Part shown: positions 18,093 to 26,466 of the stretch, piece by piece | How the letters are laid out: the number at the start of each line of letters is the position of its first letter | How positions within the stretch are numbered: position 1 is the first letter of the stretch | DNA from: Maricaulis parjimensis | GTDB taxonomy: Bacteria > Pseudomonadota > Alphaproteobacteria > Caulobacterales > Maricaulaceae | Direction of reading: 5' to 3' | Length of the DNA: 64,000 nucleotides | NCBI RefSeq assembly: GCF_016817355.1 | Contig: NZ_JADOTT010000005.1 | Coordinates: forward strand, 1 to 64,000 | Made by a program: the position numbers and the translations under genes | Notes under the pieces: model-generated | Told to the model about the DNA's origin: nothing | The model's input: only the letters and a program-made list of their open reading frames with translations | Databases searched by the model: none

Positions 18093-18821
18093 TCATCCTG
18101 CCAGCAGAAGAAGGCCGCGCACGATGTAGACGAGACCGATCGCGCTGACGATAAATTTCGTCCACTGGCGGAACTGGATATCGCTCATCATGGCCAGGAA
18201 ACGCGCGCCCAGCGTCGTGCCGAGAATGGCCAGCGGCGCGGCGACCAGCAGCCATTGCGCATTCGGCAGGGCGTTCGCGGCCAAGGCTGGCAGGATGTAA
18301 TAGCCGATCTTTACCGCGTGGGCGATGACCTGCGTCGCCGCCTTGGTCGCCACGATGCACCGCCGGTCGCGCTCGGTGTCGGCGAAGAAGACATCCAGCA
18401 GGGGGCCGGAGACGCCGGCGACCGTGTTGAGGCCCGTCACGATGAAGCCGCACAAGGCGGCATGGACCGGCCGGGCGGCATCGAAATGGATCAGCGTCTT
18501 GGGTAGCCAGATCACGCCCGGCACCAGGCCCAGCACGATGAAGAGCCAGGCCTTGTCCAGTTCGAAGGCGATGAAAACCAGGAGGGCTGCCGCACTGGCC
18601 GAGCCCAGCAGGTAGATGCCCAGAATGCGCCAGTCGATCCATTTATAGTGCAGGACAGCGCGCCAGCCATTGGAGACGCTCTGGATCACGCCGTGAACCA
18701 CCATGGCGGAGGCGACGGGCAGCACAAGCGCCAGCACGCCCATCAGGATCAGCCCGCCAGCCATCCCGAACACGCCGGAGATGAAAGCCGTGACAAAAGT
18801 GGCGAGCAGGATCAGGGGCAT
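18093..18821 (-). CDS. TauE/SafE-family membrane transporter
   Basis: The 242-aa inner-membrane protein has about seven to eight hydrophobic helices. Its N-terminus, FVTAFISGVFGMAGGLILMGVL, is typical of the TauE/SafE (DUF81) family. The second repeat half contains GFIVTGLNTVAGVSGPLLDVFF. Family members export sulfite, sulfoacetate or other organosulfur anions; this gene's substrate is not apparent. It is divergent from the small membrane gene at 18878 and precedes the GNAT gene. Confidence 0.88.
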   Translation of the reverse strand: MPLILLATFVTAFISGVFGMAGGLILMGVLALVLPVASAMVVHGVIQSVSNGWRAVLHYKWIDWRILGIYLLGSASAAALLVFIAFELDKAWLFIVLGLVPGVIWLPKTLIHFDAARPVHAALCGFIVTGLNTVAGVSGPLLDVFFADTERDRRCIVATKAATQVIAHAVKIGYYILPALAANALPNAQWLLVAAPLAILGTTLGARFLAMMSDIQFRQWTKFIVSAIGLVYIVRGLLLLAG

Positions 18822-18877
18822 GCTTGTCTCGTTTGAAAAACGCCTATTTCTTGAGGGCGAACATACAGGGGAAGACC

Positions 18878-19291
18878 ATGTCCGTTACGGTGATTGTCAG
18901 TGGAGTCGCAGCTGTTGTGGGCGGCGCGTTGGGGTTGGGCAGCCTGATCAGCCCGTCCTGGGGCGCCAAAGTCGTCCGGCTGCAACCCTCATCCAAGCCT
19001 GGAGGCTGGGCCGAGTTCCGGGCGACCTATGGCGGCGGGCTTCTCCTCCTCCATGGTGCGGTATTGCTGACCATCGCCATGCAGGCCCAGGCCGGAATGG
19101 CCAGCGTCATTGCCACGGGATTTGCCGCAGGGGCCGCTTGGCTCGGCATGGCGATCGGCCGCACGACCTCCATTCTCCTCGATCACGACAAGCGCCAGAC
19201 CCGTACCGGTTACAATCTCTTTTCGGTCGGTTTCGAACTGGTCGTCGGTCTGGCCCTGATGGCGCCTTGGCTGGGCCATGTCATGGGCTGA
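18878..19291 (+). CDS. Small membrane protein, DUF4345-like
   Basis: The 137-aa protein has four predicted membrane helices (about residues 3-25, 48-68, 75-92 and 115-135). The motif RATYGGGLLLLHGAVLL in helix 2 resembles DUF4345-type proteins. Function is unknown. The ATG at 18878 was chosen for the AGGGGAAGACC ribosome-binding region; an upstream in-frame start is poor. It heads a short plus-strand run of small membrane genes. Confidence 0.72.
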   Translation: MSVTVIVSGVAAVVGGALGLGSLISPSWGAKVVRLQPSSKPGGWAEFRATYGGGLLLLHGAVLLTIAMQAQAGMASVIATGFAAGAAWLGMAIGRTTSILLDHDKRQTRTGYNLFSVGFELVVGLALMAPWLGHVMG

Positions 19292-19344
19292 TACCGGTTC
19301 TGACCCGCTTGCGGAACACAACAGGAACATCTATAAGTTGTTGT

Positions 19345-19605
19345 ATGTGGGGAGCCGTCAAAAAGCGTGTCATGACCTTCTGGCGGAGCCTGCTTCGCTT
19401 GCGTCTGGCCTTCAGTCCCAATCGCTCCGTCTGGCAGAGCTGGGAACAGTCGACACGCGCGGCCGGGCTGGGCGCAATCGGGGTGTCGGTCTTCGCCTCG
19501 GGTGACCAGGTGAACCCCTGGAGCTTGGGGTTCGGAATTGTTCTCCTGGTGCTCAACGCCTATATTGCAAGGCATCTCGGACAATATGACAGGGTGGAGG
19601 ACTAG
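19345..19605 (+). CDS. Hypothetical small membrane protein (86 aa)
   Basis: An open frame of 86 aa encodes a basic N-terminal half (KKRVMTFWRSLLRLRLAF) and one hydrophobic C-terminal segment (SLGFGIVLLVLNAYIA). It begins 53 bp after the previous membrane gene and ends 3 bp before the next small gene, with GGAGG of that next gene inside its end. An ATG at 19372 is an alternative start. No family was recognised. Support comes from tight packing and coding-like composition. Confidence 0.55.
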   Translation: MWGAVKKRVMTFWRSLLRLRLAFSPNRSVWQSWEQSTRAAGLGAIGVSVFASGDQVNPWSLGFGIVLLVLNAYIARHLGQYDRVED

Positions 19606-19608
19606 CTG

Positions 19609-19737
19609 ATGGACGTCACGATCTGGCCGCTCGGTGTGTTCACTGCGCTCGCCGTTGTCGTCGTCGTGTGGGCCAGCTGGGTCGAGAAGAAGCAAAAGGC
19701 GAAGACGTCCGAAAACCGGGACAGGTCTGGCGCCTGA
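19609..19737 (+). CDS. Very short membrane protein (42 aa)
   Basis: The frame starts MDVTIWPLGVFTALAVVVVV and ends in a charged tail rich in Lys and Glu. It holds one predicted membrane helix (residues 6-25) with a short periplasmic N-terminus. A clear GGAGG lies eight bases upstream of the ATG, inside the end of the previous small gene, which suggests translational coupling. No family was recognised. Such proteins often tune a membrane complex, but the role here is unknown. Confidence 0.6.
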   Translation: MDVTIWPLGVFTALAVVVVVWASWVEKKQKAKTSENRDRSGA

Positions 19738-19787
19738 GCCCCTGTGCCGTGTATTGCCGCCACGCGACCATGCCAGTTTGAAGACCT

Positions 19788-19816
19788 GCGTCCGCACCGG
19801 ATCAAGGCGCGGACGC
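19788..19816. terminator. Hairpin between convergent genes
   Basis: GCGTCCGC pairs with GCGGACGC across 13 bases, in the 100-bp gap between the short membrane gene and the phosphotransferase gene that ends at 19840. No strong T-run is seen on either side, so termination is only a suggestion. Confidence 0.4.
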
Positions 19817-19839
19817 GTGAGCTATCGCATGATGCCTGA

Positions 19840-20904
19840 TCAGGCCCCGGCATTCTTCGCAAAACCCCAGGCCGCTTCGGCCAGCGGCACGACGGCCGCG
19901 CCCATTTCCTGGGCCCGGGAATTGGACGCATTGCCCTGCAGGGAGCGCGCATAGACACCCTGTACGATCGAGGCGAGGCGGAAGATATTGTAGGCGAAGT
20001 AGAAGTCCAGCTCGGGGATGCTGTCCCGCCCTGTCCGCTCGCAATAGGCTTGTGTGTATTGCTCGATCGAGGGAATGCCGAGGGCTTCCAGATCAATGCC
20101 CAGAAAGCCATTGCGCACTTCCTGCGGCATCACCCAGCCCATCAGCTGATAGGTGAAGTCCGCCAGCGGATCGCCCAGCGTCGACAACTCCCAGTCCAGC
20201 ACCGCGATGACGCGCGGTTCGGTGGGGTGGAAGATCATATTGTCCAGCCGGTAATCGCCATGGACCACGCTGGTGCGTTCCTGTTCGGGCGCGGCCTGCG
20301 GCAGCCACTCGATCAGATTGTCCATGGGCGCGATCGTGCTGGTCTCGGCGGCCCGGTATTGTTTGGACCAGCGGCCGATCTGGCGCTGGAAATAATCACC
20401 CGGCTTGCCGTACTCACCGAGGCCGGCTGCGACCGGGTCGATGGAATGCAGATGCGCCAGTGTGGCATTGGCCGCGTCGTAGATCGGCCCGCGTTCCGAC
20501 TTGTCCAGATCGGGCAGAAGCGGATCCCAGAAGATCCGGCCCTCCACGAAATCCATGACGTAGAATTCCGTGCCGATCACATCGCGGTCCATGCACAGGC
20601 CCTGCATGGCCGGAGCCGGGAAGCCGGCGGCGCCAAGCTTGCTCATCACCTCGAACTCGCGGTCAACGGCATGGGCAGACGGCAGCAGCTTGCCCGGCGG
20701 CTTGCGTCGCAGGACATAGCCCTTCTCAGGCGTGGAGACTTTGTAGGTCGGATTGGACTGTCCGCCCTTGAACTGGCTGACGCTCAGTGGGCCGGCATAG
20801 CCGTCCACATTCGCACTCATCCATCGGGCCAGGGCGCCTTCATCAAAGGCGAGGGCATCGGCAACCTGTTTGGTGCCGGAGAATTGGTCGTCGATCTCGC
20901 TCAT
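19840..20904 (-). CDS. APH/ACAD10-like phosphotransferase
   Basis: The 354-aa protein kinase-like enzyme shows the Brenner motif VVHGDYRLDNMIFHP (near residue 205), with catalytic Asp and Asn, and the metal-binding segment AVLDWELSTLGDPLADF. This matches the aminoglycoside-phosphotransferase superfamily in the branch related to the kinase domain of ACAD10/11, often linked to fatty-acid or hydroxyacyl metabolism. An antibiotic role is unlikely. The gene overlaps the amidohydrolase gene by 4 bp, so they are probably co-translated. Confidence 0.88.
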   Translation of the reverse strand: MSEIDDQFSGTKQVADALAFDEGALARWMSANVDGYAGPLSVSQFKGGQSNPTYKVSTPEKGYVLRRKPPGKLLPSAHAVDREFEVMSKLGAAGFPAPAMQGLCMDRDVIGTEFYVMDFVEGRIFWDPLLPDLDKSERGPIYDAANATLAHLHSIDPVAAGLGEYGKPGDYFQRQIGRWSKQYRAAETSTIAPMDNLIEWLPQAAPEQERTSVVHGDYRLDNMIFHPTEPRVIAVLDWELSTLGDPLADFTYQLMGWVMPQEVRNGFLGIDLEALGIPSIEQYTQAYCERTGRDSIPELDFYFAYNIFRLASIVQGVYARSLQGNASNSRAQEMGAAVVPLAEAAWGFAKNAGA

Positions 20905-22199
20905 TCGCCCAGATAAACCTCGCCGCCCTTCATCACGAAATCGACGTCGCGCAATTCCGAGATGTTTTCCAGGGGATTGCCGTCTACGGCGACGATGTCG
21001 GCAAACTTGCCGGCTTCGATCGTGCCGATCACCTCATCCATCTGGACGTGGCGGGAAGCATTGATCGTGGCCGTCACAATGGCTTCCATCGGCGTCAGAC
21101 CGGCATCAACGAGGAGTTCGAATTCGCGGGCATTGAGGCCATGGCGGGACACGCCGCTATCGGTCCCGAAAGCAATGGTCACGCCGCCCTCATGGGCCCG
21201 GCGCGCCATGTCCAGCATGACCGGACCCACTTCGCGCGATTTGGCGCGCTGATTGTCTGTCATGAAGTCCGCCGTCTCGGCCAGTTCTGCCACGGTGACA
21301 CCGGCCAGAACGGTCGGCACGAGATAGGCACCATTGCGGCGCATCAGGCGGATCGACTCGCGGTCCAGATAGGTACCGTGCTCGATCGAGTCGCCACCGG
21401 CTTCCAGGAAGGAATTGATGCCGGTCACACCATGGGCGTGCGCGGTGACGCGGCGACCCATCATGTGCGCGGACTCCACAATGGCCGCCAGCTCGTCATC
21501 AAAGAATTGCTGTTCCACCCCGGCAGCCGTGTCGGAGAGGACGCCGCCCGTGGCGGTGATCTTGATCACATCGGCACCGCCGCGGATCAGGGTGCGAACC
21601 GCTTCGCGGCACTGGGCCGGGCCATTGCAGGCGGTTTCCGACGCAAACATGTGCAGCACGTCGAGCGAGAAGCCGTTGATGTCGGCATGCCCACCCGTCG
21701 GCGTCACGGCGCTGCCGGCGATCCGCATGCGCGGGCCGGGTACATCGCCATCATTGATCGCGTCCCGCAGCGCCAGGCTGGCTTCGAAATTGCCGCCGAC
21801 ATCCTGAACCGTCGTGAAGCCGGCGAGCAGGGTGGTGCGGGCATTGACGGCGCCGTCAAACGCAAAATCCGCTGCCGAGTGCGTGAAGTCATTGAAGCGC
21901 CGGCCCGGGCCGAGTTCCGATTGCAGATGCACATGGCTGTCGATGAAGCCCGGCATCACATAATCGTCGGATAGGTCGACAATGGTCGCGCCCTCCGGGC
22001 TGACAAAGCCAGCTTCCACGCTTTCGATCCGGTCGCCACGCACCAGAATGGACTGGTCCTCAAGCGGCGCTTCACCTGGAACAGCCAGCAGCCAGCCGGC
22101 ATGGATGACGGTCAGCGGCGCCTCGTCGGCGGCGTCCTGTGCCTGCGCCAGACCGGCAGCAGCGGTCAGGGCCAGGGCGGAAATGGCAGATTTGAGCAT
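20901..22199 (-). CDS. Secreted metal-dependent amidohydrolase (imidazolonepropionase-like)
   Basis: The 432-aa protein has a signal peptide (MLKSAISALALTAAAGLAQA) and the full amidohydrolase fold. Metal ligands are visible in PGFIDSHVHLQ (near residue 80). KITATGG (around 215) holds the expected carboxylated Lys region, and further ligands follow in AHAHGVTGI, DSIEHGTYLD and FGTDSGVSRHG. The C-terminus ends GKFADIVAVDGNPLENI. Family members hydrolyse cyclic amides or dipeptides in the periplasm; the substrate is unknown. It precedes the phosphotransferase gene. Confidence 0.9.
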   Translation of the reverse strand: MLKSAISALALTAAAGLAQAQDAADEAPLTVIHAGWLLAVPGEAPLEDQSILVRGDRIESVEAGFVSPEGATIVDLSDDYVMPGFIDSHVHLQSELGPGRRFNDFTHSAADFAFDGAVNARTTLLAGFTTVQDVGGNFEASLALRDAINDGDVPGPRMRIAGSAVTPTGGHADINGFSLDVLHMFASETACNGPAQCREAVRTLIRGGADVIKITATGGVLSDTAAGVEQQFFDDELAAIVESAHMMGRRVTAHAHGVTGINSFLEAGGDSIEHGTYLDRESIRLMRRNGAYLVPTVLAGVTVAELAETADFMTDNQRAKSREVGPVMLDMARRAHEGGVTIAFGTDSGVSRHGLNAREFELLVDAGLTPMEAIVTATINASRHVQMDEVIGTIEAGKFADIVAVDGNPLENISELRDVDFVMKGGEVYLGE

Positions 22200-22290
22200 G
22201 ACGTCTCTCTCCCCAGAAAATACGTGGGGGGAAGCTTGATCATGCCCATCGGGAAGTCAAATGCCGGGAACGGCTAACGCGCTTAAACCG

Positions 22291-22432
22291 TAATGTGTTT
22301 TGAGGGCGCGCCAGGCGATGTCGCGGCGGCATAGGCCCGGTCCACGGCATAGTGCAGGCTTTCGCCCGAGGCCGTGACGTTGAGCACGCGGCCACCGGCG
22401 GCGGTGCGGCGGCCTTGGCTGTCGCGGGATGT
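22291..22432 (-). pseudogene. purD: Decayed duplicate of the purD 3' end
   Basis: These 142 bp align with the last 179 bp of purD (23571-23749), in the same orientation, at about 94% identity by eye (9 mismatches). A 37-bp deletion falls between two TGCCGC copies and shifts the reading frame. Similarity starts exactly at the purD stop codon, and stops abruptly at GCGGGATGT, where a short repeat of another family begins. This is a non-functional remnant; the intact purD lies 1.1 kb away. Confidence 0.9.
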
Positions 22433-22480
22433 AAAACACAGGTATACACCAACTACCCTGAGAAATCGGGACACACACCA
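22431..22480 (-). repeat. Two tandem copies of the GGTGTGTGTCCC repeat
   Basis: On the minus strand, copy 1 (22431-22450) is GGTGTATACCTGTGTTTTAC and copy 2 (about 22460-22479) begins GGTGTGTGTCCC. Copy 1 abuts the broken end of the purD remnant. Four more copies are found in the next kilobase. Confidence 0.7.
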
Positions 22481-22643
22481 TTTAATCCTAGTTCTCATCA
22501 TCAAAGAAAGTCTGCTGACGCCGATTGCCACGCTGCGTGACGTGGTGCGGGTAGCCGGGAAGGATGATGCGCGCTTGGCGAGGCATGCTCGCAAATTGGG
22601 ACAAGCGCGCCACTTTTGCAGCCTATGGGCGTAGGGCGGGGCT

Positions 22644-22732
22644 GAAAATTGGTGTATGTCACTGTTTATTCGGGGCACGTAGGGGCGCTCGCGAGGCATC
22701 GGCTTGGCTCAAGCGGGCCTGAATGCCAAGCC
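22644..22732 (+). repeat. Repeat copy, 28-bp direct repeat and REP-like hairpin
   Basis: Repeat copy 3 (GGTGTATGTCACTGTTTATT, 22651-22670) is followed by a 28-bp unit (22676-22703) that recurs at 23483. A hairpin then spans 22701-22732: GGCTTGGC pairs with GCCAAGCC, and an inner TCA pairs with TGA. The layout resembles REP/RAYT-type repeats, but that is recollection rather than a search. Confidence 0.6.
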
Positions 22733-22740
22733 CACTAATG

Positions 22741-22798
22741 GGTGTGTGTCCCTGTTTTTCCAAGCAGCATCGACAATTGACGTGTGTCCCGGCTTTCA
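22741..22798 (+). repeat. Two further copies of the GGTGTGTGTCCC repeat
   Basis: Copy 4 (GGTGTGTGTCCCTGTTTTTC, 22741-22760) is the best consensus. Copy 5 (22779-22798) is more diverged but keeps GTGTGTCCC. They lie just outside the 3' end of the low-GC gene and point in the opposite direction from the copy beyond its 5' end. Confidence 0.65.
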
Positions 22799-22807
22799 CA
22801 CCGGTTT

Positions 22808-23371
22808 TCACGGATTGGGTACTCGTATCGCATAACTACCTTGTCTACCTTCCTCTAATTTAGTGCAGCTTGGGATAACAAACTCAACAAAATAGCTCTT
22901 GGGAACATCGTCATAAGAAACATAAACACTCAAAAACGCAGAAGACAGCAAGCATCCGTATTTCTTTAAATCCAAACGAACGATCGAAGACCAAGAAGTT
23001 TCAAACGAATCCCTATTTCCTTCGATCTTTAGTCCATCATCTGAAATAGAAATCTTATAATCCTCCAAATACCCTTCAATTAAGCTGAAAATATGAAAGA
23101 ATCTTCCCTTAAAAAATCTAATACGAAAATGCCTATGAATAACTACAAACAAAGCAAGAGAGGCGTTGAAGGCAATAGCAACATCTGCCCACAGGCTTGC
23201 AATTTCAAAATAAATAAGCACAAGGTACAATAAAGCATTCACAATAAGGAGAGTTAATAAAAAGACCCGCCCCTCCGAGAAGCTAACAACTCTTTCAGCT
23301 ATATCAGATACATAAATAGCACTTTTTTTCGATTCATAATCTGATGTAACTACAAATTCAATTGGCATCAT
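22808..23371 (-). CDS. Low-GC membrane protein with YcxB-like domain
   Basis: The 187-aa protein has two hydrophobic helices (about residues 36-54 and 60-78: VFLLTLLIVNALLYLVLIYF, then a Val/Ile/Ala-rich stretch). A C-terminal domain follows with DDGLKIEGNRDSFETSWSSI, similar in layout to YcxB-like domains. Its base composition and codon use are strikingly AT-rich against the high-GC surroundings. It is flanked by inverted copies of the short repeat, which points to horizontal transfer. Start chosen at the second of two adjacent Met codons' vicinity (23371); upstream frame runs into the repeat. Function is unknown. Confidence 0.6.
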   Translation of the reverse strand: MMPIEFVVTSDYESKKSAIYVSDIAERVVSFSEGRVFLLTLLIVNALLYLVLIYFEIASLWADVAIAFNASLALFVVIHRHFRIRFFKGRFFHIFSLIEGYLEDYKISISDDGLKIEGNRDSFETSWSSIVRLDLKKYGCLLSSAFLSVYVSYDDVPKSYFVEFVIPSCTKLEEGRQGSYAIRVPNP

Positions 23372-23448
23372 TTTCCATTGATCCCTGGCAGTATAATTCG
23401 CATCTAGTTTAAATACGGCGTTATATGCCCAAGGCAAAACGAAATTCG

Positions 23449-23510
23449 GAAAAACAGGAATACACACCCTTTGTTCTGCGCCCACGCAGGGACGCTCGCA
23501 AGGCATCAGC
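23449..23510 (-). repeat. Right-hand repeat copy and 28-bp direct repeat
   Basis: On the minus strand 23449-23468 reads GGTGTGTATTCCTGTTTTTC, which matches the copy at 22741 at 18 of 20 positions in the opposite orientation. The 28-bp unit at 23483-23510 repeats 22676-22703 in direct orientation. Together they bracket the low-GC gene. Confidence 0.7.
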
Positions 23511-23569
23511 CCGCCTCATGCCGCGGCACCCATCTTCCCGGTGATACAGCGTCCGGACAGGCTCGCGGC

Positions 23570-24847
23570 CTAATGCGTTTTCAGGGCGCGCCAGGCGATG
23601 TCGCGGCGGCAGAACCCGTCCGGCCAGTTGATCTGGTCAACCGCGGCATAGGCCCGGTCCACGGCATAGTGCAGGCTTTCGCCCGACGCCGTGACATTGA
23701 GCACGCGGCCACCGGCAGCGGTCCGGCGTCCCTGGTTGTCGCGGGATGTGCCGGCCTCGAAGACCTGAACGCCTTCCATCTTGTTGGCCGCGTCGACGCC
23801 TTCGATCAGCGTGCCCTTCTTGTAGTCGCCCGGATATCCCTTGGCGGCCATGACCACGGTGATGGCGGGTTCCGGGGTCCATTGCAGCGGTTCCATCTCG
23901 CCCAGCGTGCCGTCTGCAGTGGCGCGCAGATAGGGCAGGATGTCGTCCGCGATGCGGAACATCAGGACCTGGCATTCCGGATCGCCGAAACGGATGTTGA
24001 ATTCGACCGTTTTGGGACCGTCCTGGGTCACCATCAGACCGGCAAACAGCACACCTTGGAAGGGGTGGCCCTCGGCGGCGAGACCCTTCGCCACCGGTTC
24101 GATGATCGTTTTCATCGCGGTTTCGATCAGGTCCGGCGTGGCGATCGGGGCCGGGGAATAGGCGCCCATACCGCCGGTATTCAGGCCGGTATCGCCTTCG
24201 CCGACGCGCTTGTGATCCTGGGCTGCGCCACAGAACAGGACATCCTCGCCATCGCACAGGGCGAAGATCGAGACTTCCTCGCCATGCATGAATTCTTCGA
24301 TCACAAGGGTTTTCGAGGCCTCGCCGAACTTGCCGGACAGGAAAGCATCGATCTCCGATTCCGCTTCGGCGCGGTCCGACAGGATGACCACACCCTTGCC
24401 GGCGGCCAGACCGTCCGCCTTGAGCACATAGGGTGGCTCGAACTGGTCCAGGAAGGCTTTGGCCTCGGCGGCGTCGGAGAAGGTGCCATAGCGGGCGCTG
24501 GGGACATGGTGTCGGGCGTAGAAATCCTTGGCGAAAGCCTTGGAACCTTCCAGCCGTGCTGCACCCTTGGACGGGCCGAAGGTGGCGATGCCGGCCTGGC
24601 GCAGCTTGTCGCCCAGACCATCGCACAGCGGGTTTTCCGGTCCGACCACGACGAGGTCGATCGATTCGCGCTTGGCGAGGTCGACCAGGCCCTCCAGGTC
24701 AGAGACAGAGAGGTCGTGGCAGGTCGCCAATTCCTCGATGGCGGCGCTGCCCGGAACGGCGTGCAGGGCCGTCAGCAGGGGGCTTTGCGAAATCTTCCAC
24801 ACCAGCGCGTGTTCGCGCCCGCCAGACCCGACAACGAGAACCTTCAT
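23570..24847 (-). CDS. purD: Phosphoribosylamine-glycine ligase (GAR synthetase)
   Basis: PurD is an ATP-grasp ligase of de novo purine synthesis that joins glycine to phosphoribosylamine. The 425-aa protein begins MKVLVVGSGGREHALVWKI and contains VVGPENPLCDGL, a GAARLEGSKAFAKDF segment, the ATP-grasp region KADGLAAGKGV, and NIRFGDPECQVLM. It is full length and intact. GAGGGTGAC precedes the ATG. Its final 179 bp are duplicated, in decayed form, at 22291-22432. It is divergent from xseA, with 103 bp between starts. Confidence 0.98.
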   Translation of the reverse strand: MKVLVVGSGGREHALVWKISQSPLLTALHAVPGSAAIEELATCHDLSVSDLEGLVDLAKRESIDLVVVGPENPLCDGLGDKLRQAGIATFGPSKGAARLEGSKAFAKDFYARHHVPSARYGTFSDAAEAKAFLDQFEPPYVLKADGLAAGKGVVILSDRAEAESEIDAFLSGKFGEASKTLVIEEFMHGEEVSIFALCDGEDVLFCGAAQDHKRVGEGDTGLNTGGMGAYSPAPIATPDLIETAMKTIIEPVAKGLAAEGHPFQGVLFAGLMVTQDGPKTVEFNIRFGDPECQVLMFRIADDILPYLRATADGTLGEMEPLQWTPEPAITVVMAAKGYPGDYKKGTLIEGVDAANKMEGVQVFEAGTSRDNQGRRTAAGGRVLNVTASGESLHYAVDRAYAAVDQINWPDGFCRRDIAWRALKTH

Positions 24848-24950
24848 GTCACCCTCTTGAATTCGTCGGCCCTGCCTAACCCAATCCTGCGCCAATCGCG
24901 AGTCTGCCGGGCCGTTGCGGAGATGCGGGAAGCATCCTACCAGAGACAGG

Positions 24951-26408
24951 ATGGAACAGCCTGCCGGAAACCTCCACGAATTCTCCGTGTCCGAACTGGC
25001 CGGTTCGCTCAAGCGAACGGTTGAGGATGCGTTCGGACATGTGCGTGTTCGGGGCGAGCTGGGGCGGGTCGTGGTGGCCAAGTCCGGCCATGTCTATTTC
25101 GACATCAAGGATGAGCGCGCCGTCATCGCCTCCATCGCCTGGAAAGGCACGGCTGCCCGTTTCCGCTTCCGCCCTGAAGAGGGGCTGGAAGTCATCATCG
25201 AGGGCAAGCTCTCCACCTATCCCGGCCGCTCGCAATACCAGTTGATTGTCGAGAGCATGGAACCGGCCGGCGCCGGCGCACTCATGGCGCTGCTGGAAGA
25301 GCGCAAGAAACAGTTCGCGGCTGAGGGCCTGTTCGATCCGGCGCGCAAACAGCCCATTCCCTTCCTGCCGAAAACCATTGGCGTGGTGACCTCACCAACC
25401 GGCGCCGTGATCCGCGACATCCTGCATCGCCTGCAGGATCGCTTCCCGCGCCATGTCCTGCTCTGGCCGGTCCTCGTCCAGGGCGAGAAGGCGGCTGAGC
25501 AAATCGCTGAGGCCATTCGCGGCTTCAATGCCCTGCCCGTGGACGGGCCGGTGCCGCGCCCGGACGTGTTGATCGTCGCGCGGGGCGGGGGCTCGATCGA
25601 GGACCTCTGGGGATTCAATGAGGAAATCGTTGTCCGTGCCGCCGCAGAGAGTGAGATCCCGCTGATCTCCGCGGTCGGGCACGAAACCGACACCACGCTG
25701 ATCGATTATGTCTCCGACCGCCGCGCGCCGACGCCGACCGGTGCGGCTGAGATGGCGGTTCCCGTTCGTGCCGAGTTGAAGAGCGATATCGACGCTTTGG
25801 CGGCCCGCCTTGTCTCCGGCCTGTCGCGTCATATCGAGCGCCGCCGGACCGAGCTGCGCGGTGTGGTGCGGGCCCTGCCACGGCCCCAGGCCCTGCTGGA
25901 CCTGAAGCGCCAGCGCTTCGACATGGTGGCGGATCGGCTGGACCCGGCCCTCCTCAACAATGCCGCGGAAAAGCGCGCGCGGCTTCTCGTGTTGGAAGCG
26001 GGTCTGAAACCGGAAGCCCTGCGGCGGGATATCCGCCAGCGCCGTGATCGCATCGCGGACCGGTCTGCGCGTCTCGGGCCCGCCCTGCAGCGCAGCGCGC
26101 GCGACCAGCGACGCCGGCTGGAAATGCTGGGAAGCCGGATCGAGGCCTTCAACTATTCCAAGATCCTGGACCGCGGCTTTGCCGTGGTGCGCGATGCCGA
26201 CGGGGCCATTGTCCGTGCCGGTGCGGCACTGGCGGCCGGCAATGCTGTTGAGCTGGAATTCGCGGATGTACGTCGCAAGGCCGTGATTGATGGGACGCCA
26301 TCGGATGCACAAGCTTCTGCGCCCGCGCCAACACCAGCGGCGAAGCCGCGCCCAAAACCGAAGCCCAAGGCCAAGACGCCGCCGGCCGGTCAGGGCACCC
26401 TGTTCTGA
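24951..26408 (+). CDS. xseA: Exodeoxyribonuclease VII large subunit
   Basis: With XseB this forms exonuclease VII, which degrades single-stranded DNA. The 485-aa protein has an N-terminal OB-fold ([19 protein letters not shown], then [22 protein letters not shown]), the catalytic domain with [15 protein letters not shown] (here [13 protein letters not shown]) and [15 protein letters not shown], and a long coiled region after residue 280. A Pro/Lys-rich tail ([11 protein letters not shown]) ends the protein. Its start fits the family N-terminus. No xseB is seen here. Confidence 0.96.
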   Translation: MEQPAGNLHEFSVSELAGSLKRTVEDAFGHVRVRGELGRVVVAKSGHVYFDIKDERAVIASIAWKGTAARFRFRPEEGLEVIIEGKLSTYPGRSQYQLIVESMEPAGAGALMALLEERKKQFAAEGLFDPARKQPIPFLPKTIGVVTSPTGAVIRDILHRLQDRFPRHVLLWPVLVQGEKAAEQIAEAIRGFNALPVDGPVPRPDVLIVARGGGSIEDLWGFNEEIVVRAAAESEIPLISAVGHETDTTLIDYVSDRRAPTPTGAAEMAVPVRAELKSDIDALAARLVSGLSRHIERRRTELRGVVRALPRPQALLDLKRQRFDMVADRLDPALLNNAAEKRARLLVLEAGLKPEALRRDIRQRRDRIADRSARLGPALQRSARDQRRRLEMLGSRIEAFNYSKILDRGFAVVRDADGAIVRAGAALAAGNAVELEFADVRRKAVIDGTPSDAQASAPAPTPAAKPRPKPKPKAKTPPAGQGTLF

Positions 26409-26466
26409 CCCGGTTTTGATCAGGCGGGGCCTCCCCCTTTTTGCAGTGTCATGCTAGAGCGGCCTT

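Larger units (their letters stand above)
22433..23569. mobile_element. Putative acquired mini-island beside purD
   Basis: This 1.1-kb stretch lies between the purD remnant and intact purD. It contains six copies of a 20-bp repeat, a pair of 28-bp direct repeats (22676-22703 and 23483-23510; 24 of 28 match), a REP-like hairpin, and one gene of clearly low GC content. No transposase or integrase is present. Between 22481 and 22643 and between 22799 and 22807 nothing else was recognised. That it was acquired is inferred from composition and from the duplicated purD end. Confidence 0.55.

Noticed and set aside
19840..20904. An aminoglycoside resistance gene
   Set aside because: Kinase motifs fit the ACAD10-like branch and no resistance context is present.
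22283..22699. A gene in the purD remnant region
   Set aside because: Its readable part is the duplicated purD end out of frame, fused to repeat DNA.
22433..23569. A complete transposon
   Set aside because: No transposase, integrase or target-site duplication is seen, so only repeats and an acquired gene are claimed.
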